This document shows positions 8,060-15,100 of a stretch of 15,719 nt of DNA, one piece after another. Each line of letters opens with the position of its first letter. Positions within the stretch are counted from its first letter, which is position 1. The notes under the pieces were generated by a model. It saw nothing but the letters and a program-made list of their open reading frames with translations, did no database searches and was not told the origin of the DNA. This stretch comes from Candidatus Termititenax sp. (GTDB taxonomy: Bacteria; Margulisbacteria; Riflemargulisbacteria; GWF2-35-9; DYQY01), in contig DYQY01000024.1 in the NCBI GenBank assembly GCA_020719045.1, forward strand, positions 1-15,719. Direction: 5' to 3'. The position numbers were made by a program, and so were the translations under genes.

Positions 8060-8716
8060 TTATTCAGGGGTAAATTTGATCATGGTTAATACATTTTTCA
8101 CACAAGCTGGCATAGGAGGAATCCGGTCAACTAAGATATTTCCATGAAATACACTTGCACCGGTTGCTACCGTTGCACCTGCTCCAATATACACTTCACG
8201 TCTTAAAAGTCCAGTTGGAACAGTTAAGATTGATTTTCCAGAACCGGCTGCTGTTGCACCTACGAGAATATCTCCAACTGCCAAAGCAACTCCCGACCCG
8301 AAAGCGGCAGCACCTACAGTTAATTCATATTTTCCAGATACTAATGCCACAGCGGTAATGGCAATTGCTGTACCTGTAGTTGCCACGGTAGCAGGAGCCA
8401 ACATAATAAAATTGCCAGCAACCGGAACTTTAGCAACTCCAGCTGCTTTTACTTTCACAACTGTTGCAACCGTAGCTGCATAGATGTCAGTAACTTCGTA
8501 AGTAGGTAGAACTGTTAAAACTCCACCAGTAAGGTTCACCGGAGTTCCGGTTGGAATGATCGTGCCGGTTGGATACTCTACTGCAAAATCAGAAACGACT
8601 TTGAAAGTACCTCCGTTATCCTCAATTCCTTCATTGTCGATATTTTTCCAAACCGGAAAAGTACCGCCAAATGATTTACTCTCAGAACCATAAACGCCAT
8701 AATTGTAAGTGTTCAT
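8060..8716 (-). CDS. Head decoration / fibre-type protein
   Basis: This 218-aa protein lies immediately before the major capsid gene (2-nt gap). After a short N-terminus (TFPVWKNIDNEGIEDNGG) it is very rich in Ala, Thr, Val and Gly, with repeated strands such as VEYPTGTIIPTGTPVNLTGG and AIAITAVALVSGKYELTVGA. It closes with DRIPPMPACVKNVLTMIKFT. This composition is common in head decoration and head-fibre proteins that coat capsids, and many Bacteroidota phages carry such a gene next to the capsid gene. The start is preceded by an A-rich leader (AAAAAACAAAGACA), as expected in this phylum. No signature motif was recognised, so the role is inferred from composition and position. Confidence 0.6.
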   Translation of the reverse strand: MNTYNYGVYGSESKSFGGTFPVWKNIDNEGIEDNGGTFKVVSDFAVEYPTGTIIPTGTPVNLTGGVLTVLPTYEVTDIYAATVATVVKVKAAGVAKVPVAGNFIMLAPATVATTGTAIAITAVALVSGKYELTVGAAAFGSGVALAVGDILVGATAAGSGKSILTVPTGLLRREVYIGAGATVATGASVFHGNILVDRIPPMPACVKNVLTMIKFTPE

Positions 8717-8741
8717 TGTCTTTGTTTTTTAGAATTAGTAA

Positions 8742-9383
8742 TTAATCTTTTGGGATAATACCTTTGGCAATCAACTCGTCTTTTTGTTTCGCAAAGTCGG
8801 CTGCTTCAAGGTTAGTTTTTTGTCCTTCGCCTGTAATTGGTTTAACTCCCAGCATACTTCCGATTTCCACACACGTAGCATCAAATTCAGTTTCGGCAGT
8901 GTCTTTCGAAAAATCGAAATTCTTTGCAGCTACTTTAATTAATTCTTCTGTGTACTTAACCTTCATTTTGCCAAAGATTTCATCCCTTTTCTGGGCAATG
9001 GTTTTTGCAGTTTCAGAACTTTCAAGTTTCTTTTGTAGTTCAGTAAGTTTACTTTCAGAGCTTTCTCTGTAGGCTTTAAACCATTCCGGTTCACCTGCTT
9101 TTGCTGCTTCGGCGGCTGCTTCTGCTGCAATCTGCTCTGGGGTTTTTGGCTTAGGATTTTCAAGTTTAAATTCAGAAATCTTAGTAGACACCTCATTTAA
9201 AATTTGACCACCCATAGTCTTGCAAACGCTTGTAGCTATGATAGAAAATGAATCTAAATCTGTTTCTTCTGTTACGTTAACAAATAGTGCTTCTACTGTT
9301 TCGGCAATAGTACGGTCAGTAACCTGCTTATTACTACCTAAATTTGCATTGATTTTTTCAATGACGCTTTGTTTTGTTATCAT
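8742..9383 (-). CDS. Probable capsid scaffolding protein
   Basis: A 213-aa, charged protein with a long Ala/Glu/Lys coiled-coil region at about residues 75-135 (KPKTPEQIAAEAAAEAAKAG, then KLTELQKKLESSETAKTIAQ). It has no obvious catalytic residues. The N-terminus (TKQSVIEKINANLGSNKQVT) and C-terminus (GQKTNLEAADFAKQKDELIA) are helical. Scaffolds are typically small, coiled-coil, charged proteins encoded just upstream of the decoration and capsid genes, as here. I see no protease triad. It is the second gene of the leftward transcript, after the endonuclease relic. Another capsid-internal protein cannot be excluded. Confidence 0.62.
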   Translation of the reverse strand: MITKQSVIEKINANLGSNKQVTDRTIAETVEALFVNVTEETDLDSFSIIATSVCKTMGGQILNEVSTKISEFKLENPKPKTPEQIAAEAAAEAAKAGEPEWFKAYRESSESKLTELQKKLESSETAKTIAQKRDEIFGKMKVKYTEELIKVAAKNFDFSKDTAETEFDATCVEIGSMLGVKPITGEGQKTNLEAADFAKQKDELIAKGIIPKD

Positions 9384-9407
9384 AGGACTTATGAATTTGA
9401 TTAATAT

Positions 9408-9569
9408 TTATAGTTTTTCTATAAGTTGTGTTTTTGAATTTATAGATAATGCTGCTTTTTGATAAGCATTAGCAGCATCTATCTCATTTTTAAAGCTTCC
9501 TAAAAATTTATATTTAGGTTTTATGTATCCCTCGTAATTAGGAATATCCCTCCAAATCTCTTCGCTCAT
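9408..9569 (-). CDS. 53-aa relic of a NUMOD4/AP2-type homing endonuclease
   Basis: An ORF of 53 codons lies at the head of the leftward transcript. The N-terminus SEEIWRDIPNYEGYIK matches the NUMOD4 motif (E-x-W-x-D-I-P-x-Y/F-E-G-x-Y) found at the start of phage HNH homing endonucleases. Residues 20-42 (KFLGSFKNEIDAANAYQKAA) match the last strand and helix of an AP2 DNA-binding domain (L-G-x-F-x-x-x-x-x-A-A-x-A-Y-x-x-A-A), which often ends these enzymes. The HNH nuclease core and the rest of both modules are missing, as if an internal deletion had joined the two ends in frame. It is probably a non-catalytic remnant, though its frame is intact from ATG to TAA and it could still bind DNA. Confidence 0.7.
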   Translation of the reverse strand: MSEEIWRDIPNYEGYIKPKYKFLGSFKNEIDAANAYQKAALSINSKTQLIEKL

Positions 9570-9595
9570 AAAGTTCTTTTATTGCAATTATAATT

Positions 9596-9605
9596 TATAT
9601 GCACT
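9596..9605 (+). repeat. TATATGCACT repeat, third copy, possible operator
   Basis: This 10-mer is identical to the upstream half of the rightward promoter (9723-9732) and differs by one base from that of the leftward promoter (9655-9646, minus). Here it is not followed by TAnnTTTG. It lies just downstream of the predicted leftward start, where an operator could act. Confidence 0.4.
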
Positions 9606-9636
9606 GTTCTTTAATGCATAAATATACATTTTGAAA

Positions 9637-9656
9637 TACAAAGATAGTGTATATAC
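9637..9656 (-). promoter_or_regulatory. Leftward promoter with Bacteroidota -7 element
   Basis: Read on the minus strand, this block is GTATATACACTATCTTTGTA, with TATCTTTG at 9646-9639 as a full TAnnTTTG match. A start near 9633 would give a leader of about 64 nt before the relic ORF and would serve the scaffold, capsid, neck and tail genes downstream. A -33 element is not obvious. Confidence 0.6.
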
Positions 9657-9721
9657 AATAAATATGCATCATTTATGTGTATTTTTTTTATAAATATGCA
9701 AATTTAAGTGTAAAATGTATC

Positions 9722-9741
9722 GTATATGCACTATCTTTGTG
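9722..9741 (+). promoter_or_regulatory. Rightward promoter with Bacteroidota -7 element
   Basis: The stretch contains TATCTTTG at 9732-9739, a full match to the TAnnTTTG -7 element of the Bacteroidota primary sigma factor. A clear -33 TTTG is not visible. Transcription would start near 9745, about 12 nt before the terminase ATG at 9758. A nearly identical block (18 of 20 bases) occurs inverted at 9637-9656. Confidence 0.65.
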
Positions 9742-9757
9742 CTTTAAATATGAATTT

Positions 9758-11380
9758 ATGCTGCTAACAAACGCTCAGTTTCAGAAAATAAAGGATAGAA
9801 AAACAAGCCGTTACCTAAATAATGGCTCGCAGACAAACGCATATCAGTGCAAATCGAAAATTGTCATCTATGCTGGTAATCGTGGAAATGGGAAAACGCA
9901 CTTAATTTTAACCAAAATACTTCCACATATATCACTGCCGGAATATCGTTGCGTGTATATGCGTAAGGAAATTAAAGATGCGAGTGGGGCCGGTGGTATA
10001 GTCGATGCTTCGAAAGGCATATTCTCACAATTCGGAACTTATCTCGAATCGCAAGCAAACATGGTGTGGAAATTTCAATCCGGGGCGAGAGCTTCGTTTA
10101 TGAATTATTCTCCAACTCTCAAAGAATTTCAAGAGGCTATACAAGGAAAAGAATACGCACATATATTTATTGATGAGATTACCCACATAGAAGAGGAAAA
10201 GTTCAACGCGCTATTTGCCAACCTTCGTACTACTTATGGAATCAAAACACAGATATTCGGCACTTGTAATGCTGATGCTGATAGTTGGATTTCAAATCTA
10301 ATAGAGTGGTATATCGACCCGGAAACAGGCTTTCACATACCGGAACGCGATGGCAAAGAGCGTTTCTTTTTTCAATATGGTAATACAATTTCGGAAGCTA
10401 TTTGGGGAAATTCTCGCGAAGAGGTTTACGAATTAGCTAAGGATTACATAGCTCCATTTCTCGACAAGAAAATGCTTAAACATAATTCACCATTAGATGT
10501 GATTATGTCGATTTCTGTTTTCGAAGGTAAAATGTCAGAGAATGAGCGTATTATGAAGTCCGGTGGTGGTGGTGTAGAATATCTCGGACAACTACTTAAA
10601 GGCTCTACAGAAATGAAAAACCGCTATGCAAGAGCGTGTTGGAAAAAGTTAGACATGGGTGATTCGCGCGTGTCAGAGGCAGACATGTATCGCTTTTTCG
10701 AAAATGCATATCGCACTACCGGAACCAAATATGCTTCTATGGATATTTCGGGCGAAGGAACTGATAAGGCTACCTTGTGGATTTGGGATGGTATGCACAT
10801 TAAAAACATCTACACTACAAGCGGACTGAAAGCCAAGGCGCTTTACGAGTGGACTGTTCGGCACTTAAATCAAGAAGGCATTCCAGAGCAAAATTTTATT
10901 TATGATGCCATTGGTGTTGGGTACGCTTTTTCTGGCTATTTCGATGAGGCTGTTAAGTTCGTTTCAAATGCTGCCGTATCTGAAAAAAGTAAGGTGAATG
11001 TTGTTGACAAAAAAATGATTAAGATATACGCCAATGCCAAGGCTGAAATAATTGGCAAATTCTTAGAGGTGCTTAATAATTATAACGATACAGGCGAGTG
11101 CGGAATAAGCATAGAGCCGGAACTATTACAGCGCGAGTTCTATGGAAAAACACTCAAAAACCACTTACTACACGAGCGCAAAGCTATTCGGTGGCGGTCT
11201 GATAAAGATGGTGTGCTTCAATGTATCGACAAAAAAGAAACAAAATCAATCGTAGGCCACTCTGCTGACTTTATTTTCGGGCTTATCTATCGGCTCGGAT
11301 TGGATATAGGTCAATTCAAATATGTACCTATGAGCGTAAACACAAAAGCAAATTTAAAAAAATTCTTCATAAAATTATGA
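9758..11380 (+). CDS. Terminase large subunit (packaging ATPase/nuclease)
   Basis: TerL drives DNA into the procapsid and cuts the concatemer. From the ATG at 9758 it has 540 residues. The ATPase domain shows Walker A GNRGNGKT (40-47), Walker B HIFIDE with D139 and E140, and a coupling motif FGTCNAD (168-173). The C-terminal RNase H-like nuclease shows three acidic positions: YASMD (D329), IYDAIG (D383) and HSADF (D504). The frame is open upstream to 9677, but the promoter -7 element at 9732-9739 lies within that extension, so 9758 is the likely start. The gene opens the rightward operon and is 4 nt from the portal gene. All key residues seem present. Confidence 0.95.
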   Translation: MLLTNAQFQKIKDRKTSRYLNNGSQTNAYQCKSKIVIYAGNRGNGKTHLILTKILPHISLPEYRCVYMRKEIKDASGAGGIVDASKGIFSQFGTYLESQANMVWKFQSGARASFMNYSPTLKEFQEAIQGKEYAHIFIDEITHIEEEKFNALFANLRTTYGIKTQIFGTCNADADSWISNLIEWYIDPETGFHIPERDGKERFFFQYGNTISEAIWGNSREEVYELAKDYIAPFLDKKMLKHNSPLDVIMSISVFEGKMSENERIMKSGGGGVEYLGQLLKGSTEMKNRYARACWKKLDMGDSRVSEADMYRFFENAYRTTGTKYASMDISGEGTDKATLWIWDGMHIKNIYTTSGLKAKALYEWTVRHLNQEGIPEQNFIYDAIGVGYAFSGYFDEAVKFVSNAAVSEKSKVNVVDKKMIKIYANAKAEIIGKFLEVLNNYNDTGECGISIEPELLQREFYGKTLKNHLLHERKAIRWRSDKDGVLQCIDKKETKSIVGHSADFIFGLIYRLGLDIGQFKYVPMSVNTKANLKKFFIKL

Positions 11381-11384
11381 TCCA

Positions 11385-12824
11385 ATGAAACCAAATCAAA
11401 TTAAACAGACAAAGTATTGGTCTTTCCCGGCTCCAAAATCAAGCTACTTAATGGATAGCTACAACGATGCTACGAATCTAAAGTTTACTCAACAAAAGTT
11501 TTATGATGAGTACTTCCCAAGCGGACATCAGATATTCAACCCTCTTATTTATCCAGATATTCCAATAATGGATGGAAAAGAAAAAGTGGTTGGTATGCAT
11601 TATGTAAATCGCATATCGCTACCATTTCAACAAGAATCCGTGGAGATTATCTTAGCGCACCTTTTAGGGAACAAAACACAATTCAAAGACAGTACAGTCG
11701 GTGAAAATAACTTCGAAGCGCTTTCGCAATACAAAGAGTTTTGGGATACTAAAAACATTGATGTACTTCGAAATGATTTGATAAAAAGCATTTTAGCAGT
11801 TGGAGATGGTGCTGTGCTTTTCTATCGCGATACAACTACTAAGGAGTTTAAATGGAAAGTACTTTCGTATCTCGATGGTGAAGAAATTTACGAAAAGAAG
11901 GATAAATATGGCGACCTTGAATACTTTGGCCGGTTCTATTCGTTACTTGACGAAACTGTAACCATTGTAGAGTATTGCGATATAGTTAGCAAAACAAGTG
12001 TGGTTACTCACAAAAATACTGAAAAAGGTTGGGTTGTGATTGATAGCGGTTTACATGGATTTAAGACAATACCGATTGTCTATTACAAAAGAAAAGATGG
12101 TGCTTTCTGGACGCCGGTGCAAAATAATATCCACAACCTCGAAGTGATGTATTCTCGACTTTCAGAGGATAATAGAACCAAGGCAAAAGCTCGCTACCAT
12201 TTAAAAACCGACAATCCAAATGACGTGCAAACCATGTCAGCTGGGACCACTGATATTGTCATTACAGATGCTACCGGTGATTTCAAATTAATATCGGGTG
12301 CTGATATTTCTACACAGTTTAAGTTCGAGTGGGAAACCTCTCTCGAAGTCATATCAAATAAACTTGGTATGGTTTTCCCGAAATCAAAATCGAGTGGTGA
12401 TATGCCTACAGGTTCTATGAAAATGATGTTCTATCCTACTGAACGTATTGCACATCAGTTAATTAACGAATTTAATTCGATTATTGATAAGATAAATCGC
12501 ATTGTGAAAGATGGTATTATGTTTGAAATGCCTGCCATTGCAAATGATATTGCAAAAATGAATATCACTGTATTTATCAAAATGTTCACACCACAAGACG
12601 ATGGTTCAGTTATGACAAGTCTTGGTCAAGCTAAACAGTACGGTTCACTTAGCGCACAAACTATTGCTGAAAATATGCCTTATGCTGCCAATGACGAAGT
12701 GAAGCGGTTGGAGGAGCAGGCTAAAAAAGAAGCTGAGGAGTTGGCAAAACAGGAAGCCGCAATGTCATTAAGTTCACCGGCGCAACCAGTAAAAGATAAT
12801 AACCCTGATAATAACAAAAAGTAA
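11385..12824 (+). CDS. Portal protein (SPP1 gp6-like)
   Basis: The portal forms the 12-fold ring at one capsid vertex through which DNA passes. At 479 aa the length is usual for SPP1 gp6-type portals. The sequence runs through an N-terminal region (YVNRISLPFQQESVEIILAH), a helix-rich wing (IDVLRNDLIKSILAVGDGAV), a beta domain (EFKWKVLSYLDGEEIYEKKD), and a stem/crown part with NIHNLEVMYSRLSEDNRTKA and GSMKMMFYPTERIAHQLINE. The last 45 residues are a Lys/Glu/Ala helix and then a Pro/Asn-rich tail. It follows TerL and precedes the minor head genes, as expected. The stop and the next ATG are 1 nt apart. Confidence 0.88.
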   Translation: MKPNQIKQTKYWSFPAPKSSYLMDSYNDATNLKFTQQKFYDEYFPSGHQIFNPLIYPDIPIMDGKEKVVGMHYVNRISLPFQQESVEIILAHLLGNKTQFKDSTVGENNFEALSQYKEFWDTKNIDVLRNDLIKSILAVGDGAVLFYRDTTTKEFKWKVLSYLDGEEIYEKKDKYGDLEYFGRFYSLLDETVTIVEYCDIVSKTSVVTHKNTEKGWVVIDSGLHGFKTIPIVYYKRKDGAFWTPVQNNIHNLEVMYSRLSEDNRTKAKARYHLKTDNPNDVQTMSAGTTDIVITDATGDFKLISGADISTQFKFEWETSLEVISNKLGMVFPKSKSSGDMPTGSMKMMFYPTERIAHQLINEFNSIIDKINRIVKDGIMFEMPAIANDIAKMNITVFIKMFTPQDDGSVMTSLGQAKQYGSLSAQTIAENMPYAANDEVKRLEEQAKKEAEELAKQEAAMSLSSPAQPVKDNNPDNNKK

Positions 12825-12825
12825 T

Positions 12826-13467
12826 ATGGATAAAATACCAATTATAGATAGAAATAAAACCAAAACGGTTCAAAAAGGTGTCGTTAAGGCTGCAAAGCTA
12901 TCTGACAATAAAGTGGATTTGTTTCGCAGGTTAGCATGTGACCTTTTCGTTACCACTAATAATATGGTTTTGGCTCACGATATGTACAGACGCGTAACGC
13001 TCGGTGCTGATTATAGCGAGATTGCTTCGGCCAATTCAGGCGCAAGTATATTTTTCTCCAAACCGGAAAATGCAAACTATATTGATTCGCGCAGAGCTGA
13101 ATTTGCTAAAAGCGGATTTGATGAGTACTGTAGAATGAAAAATATAGAACACTCTGAGTTTGCTGCTATAAAAAACAAGGAGTATGAAGCTATTGCTAGT
13201 TTATCGCCATCAGAGATTCGTGAAAAAAACTATATCGAGCTTGAAATATTGAAGGAAACAACAAAAGATCCTCAAATTTTAGCACAGATAGTAAAACAAC
13301 AAACAGATCTTATGGATGCTAAACTCAAAGATAAGAGTATAGAGCTTAGCGAAACAGAAAAATACATTCATTATTATCTTCCAGCGGATATATGCGACAA
13401 GTGCCCACATAAGACATTTATCGAAGATAGATACAAAGATTTACCAGATATAGATTTAGAAATATGA
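12826..13467 (+). CDS. Possible terminase small subunit / DNA-binding protein
   Basis: A 213-aa protein of uncertain role between the portal and minor head genes. Residues about 60-93 (GADYSEIASANSGASIFFSK, then PENANYIDSRRAEF) resemble the helix-turn-helix end of small terminase subunits, where 'A-G-Y-S...L-x-K/N-P-x-V-x-x-Y-I-x-x-R' is common. Residues 136-172 are helical with a T-K-D-P turn, as in their oligomerisation domain. The C-terminus has YYLPADICDKCPHK, a single CxxC that could bind metal in a multimer. It overlaps the next gene by 4 nt. No other small terminase is visible in the window. The similarity is judged by eye and could be coincidental; an unassigned head protein is the alternative. 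Confidence 0.5.
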   Translation: MDKIPIIDRNKTKTVQKGVVKAAKLSDNKVDLFRRLACDLFVTTNNMVLAHDMYRRVTLGADYSEIASANSGASIFFSKPENANYIDSRRAEFAKSGFDEYCRMKNIEHSEFAAIKNKEYEAIASLSPSEIREKNYIELEILKETTKDPQILAQIVKQQTDLMDAKLKDKSIELSETEKYIHYYLPADICDKCPHKTFIEDRYKDLPDIDLEI

Positions 13468-14258
13468 CAAAACTCGAAATAGAAAATAAGGTTTACGAAT
13501 ATGCAAAGCGCGTTGATTATAATGTAAAAACAACCGATGCAGAAGTAAAGGATAGAATCAATACAGCCGTTCGCGATATAGTTGCGGTTGCTTTTCTCAT
13601 GTCAGTACAAGGCATGGAATTTCGCTTTGGTATGAATCAAAAAGTGAATTTGATTTTGGCTAAAATGAGAAGCGATATTGAAGCGATAATCAAAAAAAAC
13701 GTTCGTTACACAAAGTCAATTTCGAGAAGGCTCAATCTGTCTATGGATTTGGATATTGAGGATTGGGATTCTGATAGCTGGGTTAATTCCGAAAGATATG
13801 GCAAAACTTATTTGCAGCGATTGGCAGTATATTCTAATCGTCTTAAATTTGAGCTGGAGGCTTTCGTGGCTGTAGGTATGGTCAAAAAACTATCTGAACT
13901 CGAAATCACTAATTGGTTTATGCTGAATATCCAATCGCCTCATACGGTTTCTGAAATACTTGATGCAGAAGGCTATTCAGCTGTAAGGGCGAGTGGCATT
14001 TTAGCGGTTGGCGTGGGCGGCATCACATCGGCATACAAATCAATACTTCGCCTCAATCACGATATGATAATGGCTGGATATGCTATTTCAAATAATAAGA
14101 CATGGGGTAAAAATGGATTGTTTAAATATATCCTCGTTGTTAACGATGCCAAAACGTGCGCTGCTTGTCAAATGAATATCGGTGTTATATTTCCGGCTAA
14201 TGAGTTTGTAACTCCGGTTCATTGTAGTTGTCGCTGTAAAGAGGTTGTAATCATGTAG
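13464..14258 (+). CDS. Minor head protein (Mu gpF / SPP1 gp7-like)
   Basis: This 264-aa protein ends with the signature of the Mu F-like head-morphogenesis family: an Asp and CxxC (NDAKTCAACQMNIGVIFPAN, C232 and C235) followed about 20 residues later by PVHCSCRC (C254, C256, C258). The N-terminal two-thirds are helical (LEIENKVYEYAKRVDYNVKT and later SEILDAEGYSAVRASGILAV). In SPP1, gp7 binds the portal and enters the head in a few copies, helping DNA delivery. It is the last gene of the rightward operon and overlaps the previous gene by ATGA. A terminator hairpin follows at once. The cysteine cluster makes the family call secure. Confidence 0.88.
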   Translation: MTKLEIENKVYEYAKRVDYNVKTTDAEVKDRINTAVRDIVAVAFLMSVQGMEFRFGMNQKVNLILAKMRSDIEAIIKKNVRYTKSISRRLNLSMDLDIEDWDSDSWVNSERYGKTYLQRLAVYSNRLKFELEAFVAVGMVKKLSELEITNWFMLNIQSPHTVSEILDAEGYSAVRASGILAVGVGGITSAYKSILRLNHDMIMAGYAISNNKTWGKNGLFKYILVVNDAKTCAACQMNIGVIFPANEFVTPVHCSCRCKEVVIM

Positions 14259-14265
14259 TCATACA

Positions 14266-14297
14266 AAAAAGGCTGCTAGTTATTTAGCAGCCTTTTT
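14266..14297. terminator. Bidirectional intrinsic terminator between convergent operons
   Basis: A perfect 13-bp stem (A5 GGCTGCTA pairing with TAGCAGCC T5) with a 6-nt loop lies between the rightward head operon and the leftward right-hand cluster. T-runs follow it in both directions. On the minus strand it overlaps the last codons of the 67-aa gene, whose stop lies in the loop. Confidence 0.88.
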
Positions 14298-14483
14298 ATC
14301 CATTTCCTCAATCAATACTTGCACATACGCATACCCAATAGCCTTTCCGAGCAGTATGTTTTTCCTACGAATATCAAACTCTTTATTAAGCGAATCCTCC
14401 ACCGATATACCACTCGATAATTCCATAGCAGATTTCTCTAACTTCGAAATTCTATCGTACAATTGTTGCATTTCTTTTGTCAT
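14280..14483 (-). CDS. 67-aa hypothetical protein
   Basis: I do not recognise this protein. Residues 1-22 form an amphipathic, coiled-coil-like helix (MQQLYDRISKLEKSAMELSS). The rest is helical (RRKNILLGKAIGYAYVQVLI) and ends in a basic DKKAAK tail, which is encoded by one arm of the terminator hairpin. It is the last gene of the leftward right-hand cluster and starts 7 nt after the methyltransferase stop, so it is probably co-transcribed with it. A small phage helper protein that oligomerises through its helix is a guess; nothing points to a function. Confidence 0.7.
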   Translation of the reverse strand: MTKEMQQLYDRISKLEKSAMELSSGISVEDSLNKEFDIRRKNILLGKAIGYAYVQVLIEEMDKKAAK

Positions 14484-14490
14484 AATATAT

Positions 14491-15090
14491 TTAATTTATC
14501 CATTCAATTGTAGTTTTACCGCTAAAGCCTTTTTCCCATACATACCAAGCATAAGCAACAGCCGAGCCACCGCCTTTTATCATACCTTCAAAATCTGCAT
14601 TTTTAGCGCATAGCAGCCGACTACTTGAAACATATATCGTTTTAGGTGGATTTGATTGAAATAACTTTTTACGCGCCTTACCTTCCATAAATTGAAGTTT
14701 AAGAAACATTGCCACCTTATTGCCGGTTCTAATAATTGAAAGTGAGTGTTCTATAAACTCTTTAGCAAATTTATATGGTGGATTTGTTATAATATCACCA
14801 TGGAAACTTTCAAAGTTAAAAAAATCAGCCTTATATCCAAATCCTCTGTCAATTAAATCGCAGCTTTCTACTACATGCCCATGCTTTAATAACCGCTTAG
14901 ATAAATGACCTTCACCACATGCAGGCTCCAATATATGCGTGTCGAAACTTTCAACCTCTAACAATAAATCTATCGCTTTTGGTTCTGTAGCATAAAAATC
15001 ATTTTCTTCACGGTCTTTTCCCGTATGATTTGAAGCTCCTAATGTTTTGTAAATGCTATTTTGATTACCCGTCCAATCTTTGTCTGTCAT
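14491..15090 (-). CDS. Orphan N6-adenine DNA methyltransferase (phage Dam-like)
   Basis: The 199-aa protein carries the class I methyltransferase motifs: the SAM-binding motif LEPACGEG (54-61) and the catalytic NPPY (103-106, in DIITNPPYKFA), which marks adenine-N6 methylation. An N-terminal REENDFYATEPKAIDLLLEV segment before motif I is common in phage-encoded members. The enzyme would methylate adenines in phage DNA using S-adenosylmethionine, possibly to evade restriction or mark DNA for regulation. The target sequence cannot be read from the protein. No restriction endonuclease is nearby, so it appears to be an orphan. It is short compared with host methyltransferases and lacks a large target-recognition domain. 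Confidence 0.85.
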   Translation of the reverse strand: MTDKDWTGNQNSIYKTLGASNHTGKDREENDFYATEPKAIDLLLEVESFDTHILEPACGEGHLSKRLLKHGHVVESCDLIDRGFGYKADFFNFESFHGDIITNPPYKFAKEFIEHSLSIIRTGNKVAMFLKLQFMEGKARKKLFQSNPPKTIYVSSSRLLCAKNADFEGMIKGGGSAVAYAWYVWEKGFSGKTTIEWIN

Positions 15091-15100
15091 AACTCCATTA

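Larger units (their letters stand above)
9570..9757. promoter_or_regulatory. Divergent promoter region between head/tail and packaging operons
   Basis: This very AT-rich gap separates the leftward and rightward operons. It holds two promoter-like elements in opposite orientation, three copies of TATATRCACT and four copies of ATATGCA (9597, 9662, 9694, 9724). I see no coding frame in it apart from an N-terminal extension of the terminase frame from 9677, which I reject. No origin-like iterons, tRNA or stable hairpin was found. Confidence 0.7.

Noticed and set aside
9449-9478. 8-bp inverted repeat ATGCTGCT/AGCAGCAT with a 14-nt loop, considered as a terminator.
   Set aside because: It lies inside the relic ORF, encodes the Ala-rich A-A-N-A-Y-Q-K-A-A helix, and has no T-run directly after it on either strand.
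9677-9757. Upstream in-frame start at 9677 that would make the large terminase 567 aa.
   Set aside because: The extension overlaps the promoter -7 element at 9732-9739 and the repeat cluster, and its residues do not look like a terminase N-terminus. The ATG at 9758 gives a normal start just after the predicted transcript start.
9750-9767. ATG at 9750 as a possible start codon near the terminase.
   Set aside because: It is in a different frame and meets a TAA after five codons.
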